DNA from: Macrocybe gigantea
Taxonomy: Eukaryota; Basidiomycota; Agaricomycetes; Agaricales; Callistosporiaceae
Assembly: GCA_011319805.1 (NCBI GenBank)
Contig: SJRY01000093.1
Span: 1-31,094, forward strand
DNA: 31,094 nucleotides
Reading direction: 5' to 3'
The notes beneath the pieces are model-generated. The model searched no databases. It was not told the origin of the DNA and saw nothing but the letters and a program-made list of their open reading frames with translations. Below, one piece after another: positions 12,001 to 19,614 of this stretch; the stretch's first letter is position 1, and the number at the start of each line of letters is the position of its first letter. A program made the position numbers and the translations under genes.

Positions 12001-13072
12001 GTTTCTGTTCATCTAGCATCAGGGGATAGACCTTGCAATCCTGGAGTTTAGCTCCTGGAATAAGTTCGATCGCATGGTCCCAAGGTCGTCACAGTGGTAA
12101 TTCATCGAACGACTCTTTTCTGAACACTGAATCCTTGAAACAGTGGTATTCTTCCAGTACGATTTCTTCAAAGGTTTTAGCCTTTGTCACTTTTGCTGTT
12201 GCTTCAGCCAATTTGGAAGCCGTCATCTGGAAAGCCCTCAGATGAAACTCTTGATTCATGTCGATCATCAGGAGTTTTTCTCCATGTTCGAAGTCTACCT
12301 CATTTGTCTCGATAGAGGTGTCGTCATCTTCGGGGTTTCCTTTTCGGACAATTCGTTGACACTCTTCAGGGCATCGATCAAATGTGATCTTCTCTGTCTT
12401 CCAATCGATCTGAGGGTTATGATGCTTGACCCATTCATAACCGATAAAGATCTGGCCCTTTCCAAGTTCAGTAACCAAAAAGATCATTCGTTCGACGTGA
12501 TCTTGGACCCGGACTCTCAGTTCGATGTATTCACATATATCACCCACCATGTTACAGGTTCCGTCTGCATTGTGGACTGGAATAGGAATCAGATATTTTT
12601 TTGTGTTGATCTCCTTTTCCTTAACGAACTTCCGATCTATGCAAGATCCGGTACATCCTGTATCAAGCAGAGCTTTCACGCTGTATGTCTGTTCAGTGTC
12701 CAAGGTCGTGATTGTCAAAGGTACATCCATCTGGTTTCCATTGTCGCCTCTGACAAATCGTGGCTTTTGTCTGAGGTCAAGCAACGTGTGCAGTGCATCG
12801 TGATCATTCATTTAATTGATCTCATGAAGCCTTTCCAGTGAGATGTCCTTCTATCGCGATTGATCTGTCCATATCTTAAGGATCGAGTATGCTTTAGACT
12901 CGTCCTGCCGATAAATCTGTTGAGCTACCCAGGATAGGGTATATCCTTTTACGAGACCGAACTCTCGTGCACCTTCTCGTTCGAAATATTCTTTAAGGTC
13001 GAGAATGTCCCTTATATTCATATTCGATGATACATAATCAGCCGGCGAAGCAGTGCTTCTTTCCAGCTCCAT
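9012..13072 (-). pseudogene. Retrotransposon pol: protease, RT, RNase H, integrase, chromodomain (broken)
   Basis: One reading frame runs from ATG 13072 to about 9467, then shifts one frame into the chromodomain and ends at 9012. Landmarks: protease LLDTGCTGSCID (about 12670-12635); RT FTKLDIRWEYNN, FFGLTNSPATFQ and the active-site region YMDNILIF, where the second Asp of YxDD is Asn; RNase H with EVDASNYAIGG, TDHKNLEYF and KADSLSRRP; integrase HHCC zinc region (GHPGQ...CDKCQ) and DDE core (SVDLIRPLP, VISDRGGQF, ERVNQELEQY). The C-terminal chromodomain reads YEVETVINSRWNRGK, then WKGYPLEDATWEP. In-frame stops: TAG 12851-12853, TAA 12812-12814, TGA 12089-12091, 11960-11962, 11891-11893, 11537-11539, 11153-11155, TAG 9959-9961, and TGA 9420-9422 in the chromodomain frame. 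Each is one C-to-T change from CGA, CAG or CAA. Confidence 0.93.
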
Positions 13073-14226
13073 TAAAAACCCTGTTTTAGCTCTTCAATCT
13101 TAGCGGCAGTAGCAGTAGTCTTGTCCTGCGTTTCTATGTTCCGTGCAGCATATTTCAGCTGGGGGTTCATCGGGCAGTTACGTCTGATATGTCCTTTCTG
13201 TCCGCACTGGAAGCAGCGACCTTCGCGTCTCATCTGGTCAACATCCATAGCGTTTGGGTCAGGCGTTCCTTGAGCATTACCAGTCACTAGTGCCGGAGTT
13301 TGCTCCTTAGGTGCCATGGTTCCCTGTGCCGGTTTCTGTGTTTGCTTGGGAGCAAATCGCTCCTTCACACCAAATTCCTTTTGGGCCTGGCGATATTGCC
13401 AGTCCAGTTCCATTGCGCATTTGTACCACCAGTCGATGTCCTCCTCGTGGACACCTCCTAGTTCGATGATGCATCGTCCGAGCGCCTGGTCGAGTCCGTG
13501 TTTAAAGATGTTGATGAGGGCAATGTCATTATATTCCATTAAGGGAGCCCAGCTCCGGAATTTGACAATGTAATCCTCGACCGGTCGTCGTCGCTGTGAC
13601 AGTTCCTTAATCCGAATAATCGCATCGTTCCTGGTTTCCGTGGTCATGAAGAACTCGCAGGCTTCTGCCTTGAAGTTCTCCCAATCCTTGAATGGTGGGA
13701 GGTGTCCAAGGGGATCCGTCCTGACTTCCAGAGTGTTAGCCGTTGCCGGTGTAATGATGCAGCCATGTTCCCAATCATCGTAGGTGAAGTGATTTCTGAA
13801 CTCCTGCCTGTGTCCGTTCAATTCTATTTTGAACTCTAGCCATTCTTGCAGCTTTGAGTCCACCCAGTTCTGTGCACGTTCAGCCTTGCCTCCCATGATC
13901 CATTGCAATGCGTAGGTTATCATATCCCACTTGTTGGTAATTTCTTCTTTGTCAAAATAGACTTCCATTCGTCGAAGCCAGCTTCTGATCAAACCAGGAT
14001 CCCCTTTATATGGGTCTGGCGGTTCCGATTTCGTTCTCTTAGGCTTCTTGCCCAAGTCCAATTCTTCTTTGATTGCATCGACCAAAGTCCGAGTCGCGTT
14101 CTGTACCTGTTCAGCCTGTTGTGGGTTGTTTCGGAGGGTGCTCCAGGCTAAGGCAAGCAGGTTGGCGGCAAAGAGAGTGGTGAGGACAATGGTGATGAAG
14201 GTGAAGAGAGCGGCGATGAATTCCAT
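13072..14226 (-). CDS. Retrotransposon Gag with CCHC zinc knuckle
   Basis: Uninterrupted 384-codon ORF. The C-terminal third carries one zinc knuckle CFQCGQKGHIRRNC (CX2CX4HX4C), and the middle has the helical capsid-like region typical of Ty3/gypsy Gag (DWENFKAEACEFF and KFRSWAPLMEYN stretches). The first about 28 residues are strongly hydrophobic (starting MEFIAALFTFITIVLTTLFA), which is unusual for Gag. Its ATG overlaps the stop of an upstream ORF as TAATG, and its own stop overlaps the pol ATG as TAATG. It packages element RNA into particles in family knowledge. It is the only main ORF of the element still intact. Confidence 0.92.
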   Translation of the reverse strand: MEFIAALFTFITIVLTTLFAANLLALAWSTLRNNPQQAEQVQNATRTLVDAIKEELDLGKKPKRTKSEPPDPYKGDPGLIRSWLRRMEVYFDKEEITNKWDMITYALQWIMGGKAERAQNWVDSKLQEWLEFKIELNGHRQEFRNHFTYDDWEHGCIITPATANTLEVRTDPLGHLPPFKDWENFKAEACEFFMTTETRNDAIIRIKELSQRRRPVEDYIVKFRSWAPLMEYNDIALINIFKHGLDQALGRCIIELGGVHEEDIDWWYKCAMELDWQYRQAQKEFGVKERFAPKQTQKPAQGTMAPKEQTPALVTGNAQGTPDPNAMDVDQMRREGRCFQCGQKGHIRRNCPMNPQLKYAARNIETQDKTTATAAKIEELKQGF

Positions 14227-14525
14227 TATGGGTGTCGCTCAGGAGTTTTCCTTCGTCGGTGAAGTTGGGGGTAGAATTCAAGTTCTGGAAGGTCTTCGTC
14301 CCAGATGAAAACAGAAGGATTGCGTCGGGGAGAGAGATTGGGATAATAGTTGGTCCAGTATTCGTATTCGACCTGGACTATGTGGTTTCGAAGGTGAAGG
14401 TCTTTTCGGATGAGGGTGTATCCGATGTGTCATCGGTAAAGGGGGTTGCGGCGAATTCTCGTGCAGAAGGAGGCGAGGTTGGAAACGGGGTGGTTTTGTG
14501 TAATGGAGTAGTCGATTAGTACTAT
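14226..14525 (-). pseudogene. Small ORF upstream of gag in the retroelement (ORF0), unknown function
   Basis: On the minus strand a frame open from about 14648 to 14226 is interrupted once, by TGA at 14430-14432 (a likely CGA change). It ends in a TAA whose last A is the A of the gag ATG. After the TGA it reads HIGYTLIRKDLHL, VEYEYWTNYYPNLSPRRNPS and FIWDEDLPELEFYPQL, then an Arg-rich tail, so it looks protein-like rather than random. No in-frame ATG exists upstream; ATA at 14525-14523 (in TGCATAG) is a possible decayed ATG that would give about 99 aa. I do not recognise the family. Start and coding status are inference. Confidence 0.45.
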
Positions 14526-14528
14526 GCA

Positions 14529-15150
14529 GGTGGCGTGCGACCGTCGACTCTTGCTTTGGTTTAAGTCTAAGGAAGAAGGGTGGTGCCTGTTAAACTGCGG
14601 ATGGGTTGGCTTGAATCCTCGTCGCAATGGGAATGCCCCAAACGGCAGTCAAGAAAGGTGTCATTGTCAGAAGCCCCAGTGGTCTGGTGACTCCTTTCTC
14701 ATTTCGGGTCAACACACGTTTCTGACAATGACTTTCAGGGGCATGTTTGAAAGGGTGGTCGATGGGTGGGGACTGTCCACATGTCCGAGTCCTCCAGTCT
14801 CTCTTGCTTCGGTATGCCCCGGGTCAGCAAACTACCCAGTCAGATGCACGGTAGGGTTCTCCGAAGATTGCCCTAGCACAGCCCTGTGATGTTTGATTCA
14901 GATGGGGTCGGACTCAACATTACCCCTAGTCCTCTCACACTTCCAAATGCAATAAACAAGGACCGATGACAGAGACCAGAACTAAGGTTGGCATGGGGTG
15001 AGGAGTAGTGGTGAAAGGTAAAAATGTTAGTTTGAGTAGGAGAAAGAGTTGTAGTGGTGTAGCGGGTTCCTTTGGTCACACGGCACTCAGGGCCATCGGG
15101 CAATGAAGGAAGGGCGTGGAGGTAGAGGAGTAGTGAGGTGCGCTGATGCT
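14529..15150 (-). other. Retroelement 5' leader
   Basis: About 620 nt between the primer site and the small upstream ORF. The frames are short and broken, and I see no recognisable domain. It presumably contains packaging signals, which cannot be identified from sequence alone. Confidence 0.5.
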
Positions 15151-15161
15151 AGCTTCGAGCT
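15151..15161 (-). other. Primer-binding site, self-priming type
   Basis: On the minus strand AGCTCGAAGCT lies 2 nt inside the 5' LTR. It is an exact 11-nt reverse complement of AGCTTCGAGCT at 15255-15245 in the LTR, the predicted transcript 5' end. No TGG (tRNA CCA complement) is present at the usual place. Confidence 0.7.
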
Positions 15162-15163
15162 TT

Positions 15164-15576
15164 TGCTATGCAAAACTAAGTCTGCACGCAGGTCACTCTA
15201 ACTCTTAAGGGTGAGAGGTGGGGATAAGGATGCTATTTCTAGCCAGCTCGAAGCTGGATTCTACTAGGTACAATTTAGGTATTTATACATTATGACTACC
15301 AAGCACGGACCACGACTATGCTAGCCTCATGCTACATGAAACCCTAAACCCTTGTCTGCATGAGTAAGGATCCAACTGCACTCCATGTGTTGTCTTGCAG
15401 ATACTGTGCAATAACCCTTTACCCTGACTAACACTGACATGTCGTTATCGGAGGGTTTTCTCATGTCGTCACATTGTATTATGCTCATCGCATCACAGTT
15501 CCTGTCACATGTTCGTCATGTGGCTTTTGAGTCATGTACCTGTCGTCAAGATAATGATTAGCCTGAAATCATAACA
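15164..15576 (-). repeat. Right LTR (5' LTR of the minus-strand element)
   Basis: 413 bp, TGCTATGC...CATAACA on the plus strand. Differs from the left LTR by 16 transitions and no transversions or indels (hand count). Followed by CAGCT at 15577-15581. Confidence 0.93.
15255..15287 (-). promoter_or_regulatory. LTR core promoter: TATA box and predicted transcription start
   Basis: Minus-strand TATAAATA occupies 15287-15280. Thirty-two nt downstream of its first base is 15255, the first base of AGCTTCGAGCT. That would make U3 about 321 bp and R+U5 about 92 bp. The same block is conserved in the left LTR despite other changes. Confidence 0.6.
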
Positions 15577-15581
15577 CAGCT
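15577..15581. repeat. Target-site duplication CAGCT (right copy)
   Basis: Matches the left copy at 8482-8486. Confidence 0.9.
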
Positions 15582-17511
15582 TATAGAAAAGTCGCTGCAT
15601 ATTTGGCCTATTCAATCATTTTTTTTTCTATGTCTTCCCTTGCTTTCACCAATTGAATGTCTGGGACTCAGGGCGGCACTGTGGACTTCTACGAAAGACC
15701 CTGTCTTGGCCATCATCAGAACGGCAACTAGGAAGCCAGAACCCATGGAGGGGGTTGAGCAACTCTGCAAAGGAATCAGTGCTATAGATGATTGATAGTT
15801 CTATAGTCTTTTGAAATAAGCATGTCAGCACCGACTGGTTGGCACATCTGTTCTTGGTCTGTACCTTCTGTACATTGCTCCAACGATGTACCTCGGTCAT
15901 GGGCCACAGATCATATGGTATGCATGTCCATTAGTTACTCTTCCATATGGTCAGTACTGACATGCATCTATCATGCCTCAGGCTTGGGCCATCCAAGCTC
16001 TCATACCATTGAACTTTCGTGAGGTACCAAGACTAATGGGAGAATACAGTGCTGAGACTTTATTTGGCTTGGACTCTTTGCGCCATCGCTGTGGAACTTC
16101 TCCCATTTAGAAACCAGCAGGGCATACAAGGACCATGAATTTTGCTCCATGGAAACTGTCTTCATCCTTCTCGCTTCCGGAAATCTTTGAAGGCATTAAA
16201 GCCTAAAAGGAGAGCATGTCAAAAAAAAAATGGTCGGGAAGAAAACACATTGCCCAATTGAAATGTCAGAGGATGTGGCTTCCCATATACATTTTGTCAC
16301 CTAGCTACAAACCCAAGTCTATGACCACTTTGACCATATATTTCCAGAAACCGTGAAAGGACCCAATGAGAAAATGCTACAAGGGCCGGTAGACATACAG
16401 CAAGCGTCCCCCAATGTGTCTCAACATCCCAGACAAAGAAGTCATAGAAGTTCTTGGAAAGCTGCATTCTTGTCGGCAGTAAACTAGTTGTCTTTCAATG
16501 TGTGACAAATAGAAACAATGGCAAGGTTTGCACTATTGGAGCCCGCCTTTACAGCCAGGTTTGAATCTTGCTTGCCAGTGTTCATCCCACAGATAAAATA
16601 ATTTGTCTGTGGCATTCAACCACTCATCGCTATGAAGCAATGCAGCTTTGCATGCAAGCCTCGGTCTATGGCTTTAGCCGAGCAACGCTGCGCTCCAAGA
16701 AATAGCTGTGGATATTCCATATCATTGGCTAGCTCGCTGCTATACTCTTCTGGAGGGTGAGTGGTTCACGGAGGATTGGGTGATACCTGAGCTCTGACTG
16801 CCCTTTCCTGTTGGATTCGGGATGATCGCTGCTTGGTCAAGTTGAACCATATCCTCATATCCTGATCTCCACAGAAGGCGCTTGGGAAAAGTTCTGATGC
16901 TTGGGGCTCAATCTTCATGGGAACGAGAGTAGGACAATAGCATGATGTGAGAGCCGTCGAGAGTTGTCCATGACAACAGTGGATATCAAGGCGGTTGCCT
17001 TTTTTTTTTCTTCCTTTTTTTTCCCGATGGGCTTGATGCTCGTATGCATTGTTGTTCTATATGATGTGTGGCCTGATGCCCATGTGGGTTGCCAAACATA
17101 TAGACCATCTTCCAGAGTCCACAGCAGCAAATCTGAACAAAGAGAATGAGTAGTCGAAGCTTCAATCAGTGATGATATTTGTGAATGCAGTGTCGTGTAT
17201 GAAGCAGGACTCATCAAATCAGTGATGAGGGCATTTAAAATAGCGGCAGCGGTGGTCAAATGTGCTATTCAGCTGCTCATCTCAACATTAGTTCTCCAAT
17301 GGGCAGCAGAGCAGTACAACGTACAAGCCAAGCAGTTGTAGCAGCGTCATGCATTCAGGGTGAGATTGGAAGCTTCAAAAGAGGCTACGACTTGCCTGCC
17401 CGAAGCTAGGAATGAAAATTATTGAAAACAAGATATCGTGAAGGAGCATGTCGAATGAACAACAGGTCGAAATAATGCATACATTTTTATCCCTGGAAAT
17501 AGCAATGAAAA
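15582..17511. other. 1.9-kb region with no recognised gene
   Basis: Only short frames on both strands. A plus-strand stretch around 16570-16705 is open and protein-like (DKIICLWHSTTHRYEAMQLC) but stops flank it and no family is recognised. Possibly an old mobile-element relic; this is a guess. A T-rich run (about 17000-17022) is present. Confidence 0.4.
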
Positions 17512-17585
17512 GGCCGACTAGCTCAGTTGGTTAGAGCGTCGTGCTAATAACGCGAAGGTCTTGGGTTCGATCCCCACGTTGGCCA
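17512..17585 (+). tRNA. tRNA-Ile (anticodon AAU)
   Basis: 74-nt intronless cloverleaf. The acceptor stem GGCCGAC pairs with GTTGGCC (one G-T). It has D arm GCTCAGTTGGTTAGAGC, anticodon loop CTAATAA, T arm ending TTCGATC, and discriminator A. Identical to the copy at 19298-19371. Confidence 0.96.
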
Positions 17586-17593
17586 ATGAATTG

Positions 17594-17598
17594 TTTTT
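17594..17598 (+). terminator. RNA polymerase III terminator (T5)
   Basis: TTTTT begins 9 nt after the tRNA 3' end, the expected pol III stop signal. Confidence 0.75.
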
Positions 17599-18105
17599 CG
17601 AATTCCGTCTTTTTACGTTGGAACGCAATCAGGGCATAAACCACACACCGAGCATGTAATGAAATCCAGAATAATAGATGGCAGCATCAAGCTTGCATGA
17701 GTATTATCGTAGTACATGACATCAATGATGTACGAGTCGTGCACGTGAGTGTAGCGTATGAACGGGATCGGGAGAAGCGGATTCAACGTGTAAGTAGAGC
17801 GAGACGTAAGACATAAACGTTATGAGCAGCGAAAGAAGGCATCAGTCTATGACGGTAAATGAATGAATGGAGCAGGCAACGGCACGATAGCAAGGCACAG
17901 CGGTTTTTGAAGAAAATAAAAGGAAACGTAAGGAAAATAGGTCCTAGGTGTTTTCTTTCTTTCCAGAAGGAAGAGAATGGAAGTATGTTCGGAACAATGT
18001 TTATAGTCCAGAGCAGGAAAAGAAAAAAGGAATTAAGACAATCGTGAAAGGAAAAAGGTAAAAAAAAAAAAAAAGAATGAGTCCACGATGACAAAAGAAT
18101 CGTCA
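17599..18105. other. Spacer between tRNA-Ile and the Ser/Pro-rich gene
   Basis: About 500 nt, A/G-rich near its right end with a long A homopolymer at about 18059-18074 (T-run in the 3' flank of the minus-strand gene). No gene seen. Confidence 0.5.
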
Positions 18106-19148
18106 TCAATTCTCTTTCATCGCATCATCGTTGAGTTCATGTCCTACGTCCCTTTGTTTCGCCAGATTCTTGGCAGCCGTATTCACCGTCGATATCAACC
18201 CAGATGATGACCGGCTGACGAGCGGAGGTCGAGAAGGGACCTGGAAGGAACCGGCCAGCGGCGCGCTCAGAGGCGCAGATGTCAATTTGGACGCAGAGCC
18301 CGGGCTCAGGACAAACGTAGGGAGGGCCGGAAGGGGCGCAGTTGGAGGAGGCGCGGTGGGCGCGGGAACGGAGACTAGCCTTCTGGGGCCTCGTCTAGGC
18401 CTGTAGACAGACGCGGTAAACATGAAGTTCAAATCATAAGAAACGTAAAAGTTTACCTGGACAAAAATCCGCCAACGCTCCCACTCCTCAACCTGCCCAA
18501 TAGACCCTTCTTTTCGCCGACGACGGCATTCGTGGCCTGCGCAAGCGGCGCCGTGCCAAGACCGAAAGCCTGGCCGGTGCTCGTCAAAGCATTTGCGGCG
18601 GCAGCACTGGTGGCCTGCTGCGCCTGTGCCTGTTCCGCGACAGCGCCCATGCTCGCCAAGTTCATCACGGCACTAAGACTGCCGCTCCTGCTCCTAGAAA
18701 GCGACGCGGGCGGGGACGCCGTGAGGTGCATCTGGAGCTGCAACGCGTTGCCGGCGCTGCGCGCTGGAGACCGGATGGAGTTCATAGGCGAGGTACCCAC
18801 GGTGAGGCTCGAGCGGCGCTTGCGCAGGCGCGGGCGCGGTTGTGCCACGGCCGTCGAGGGGCTCGTCGCCCCCTGTGTGGTGGCGTTCGAGGTCGGCCCG
18901 GTGGCACTGGCATTCGTGCTCAGCGAAGGCGCTTCGGGCGTGGGCGTCTGCTCTCTTTCCGTGTCGAGCTCGATGTCGCTGTCGTCTGAAATAGGCACGG
19001 GCGAAGACGGCGAGATGGGGGAGGGCAGGTCAAAGTAGTCATAGTTGGGGTCGTTTATGGACGTCACCGAGGAATTAGGATGGTTGATGAAAGCGTGTTG
19101 TGGAGCCAAGAGTCCCGAAGAAAAAAAAGCAGAATATGCGGCCGTCAT
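18106..19148 (-). CDS. Ser/Pro/Ala-rich protein of unknown function, two exons
   Basis: Exons 19148-18457 and 18400-18106 join across a 56-nt GT-AG intron (codon AG|G) into 328 codons with no lesion. The start is the Met of MTAAYSAFFSSGLLAPQHAF: the frame continues upstream but runs into the tRNA gene, so earlier Met codons are unlikely. Composition is low-complexity: an acidic Ser/Pro patch (PSPISPSSPVPISDDSDIEL), a basic patch (RPRLRKRRSSL), Ala/Gln stretches and a Pro-rich second exon. It has no signal peptide, membrane segment or known domain that I can see. It is likely intrinsically disordered; several SP and RRSS sites could be phosphorylated. A tRNA gene ends 150 bp upstream of its ATG on the same strand. 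Function unknown. Confidence 0.7.
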
Positions 19149-19284
19149 TATGGCTTTTGCCTGCTCTTTCAGGGCTGTTCGTCGACGTCGGAGGTGGAAG
19201 TGGATTAAGGGAGAAAGAAGTTCGAGTGAAACCGAGTTGAACCTGGTTACCAAGATAATCTTTGTAGCCAAACAACGCGTACAC

Positions 19285-19289
19285 AAAAA
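19285..19289 (-). terminator. RNA polymerase III terminator (T5)
   Basis: Minus-strand TTTTT starts 9 nt after the 3' end of the tRNA at 19298, upstream of the Ser/Pro-rich gene start. Confidence 0.7.
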
Positions 19290-19297
19290 GACAAACA

Positions 19298-19371
19298 TGG
19301 CCAACGTGGGGATCGAACCCAAGACCTTCGCGTTATTAGCACGACGCTCTAACCAACTGAGCTAGTCGGCC
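19298..19371 (-). tRNA. tRNA-Ile (anticodon AAU), second copy
   Basis: Exact reverse complement of 17512-17585, with the same cloverleaf and anticodon loop CTAATAA. The 5' and 3' flanks differ from the first copy, so only the tRNA itself is duplicated. Confidence 0.96.
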
Positions 19372-19614
19372 ATATATGGATTTATTTTCCTATGCTTCAA
19401 ATGTGATAGAATAAGGGAAAAAGAAAAATCAATAAATAGCGGCGTATGTATATTGCCAAATTGACGCATAGGTAGTTTACACCCAAAAACCCCACTGTCC
19501 CCTATCCGAATACCGCGGCGCCATCTGCAACGCAACCGCGGTGGTCAACTAACTCACAAGGTATTATGTATGTTATTTTGTCCTATCCCTCCGTAGCCCC
19601 AAAACAGCCGAGAC

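Larger units (their letters stand above)
8487..15576 (-). mobile_element. Ty3/gypsy LTR retrotransposon (chromovirus), full length, decayed
   Basis: A 7,090-bp element with two 413-bp LTRs beginning TG and ending CA, flanked by CAGCT duplications and read on the minus strand. Order along the transcript: 5' LTR (15576-15164), self-complementary primer site, about 0.94-kb leader with a small ORF, gag, pol (protease, RT, RNase H, integrase, chromodomain), polypurine tract, 3' LTR (8899-8487). Protease-RT-RNH-INT order plus the chromodomain place it among chromoviruses, and the primer-site geometry matches the Tf1/sushi group. gag is intact; pol has about nine in-frame stops and one frameshift, so this copy is not autonomous. 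LTRs differ at 16 of 413 positions by my hand alignment, all transitions. Confidence 0.95.

Noticed and set aside
12143..12841. Plus-strand ORF of 232 codons in the retroelement
   Set aside because: Antisense of the pol protease region, with low-complexity hydrophobic composition from reverse reading.
18532..19038. Plus-strand ORF of 168 codons, Ala/Val-rich
   Set aside because: Antisense of the Ser/Pro-rich gene; the minus-strand reading has the clean intron and in-phase second exon.
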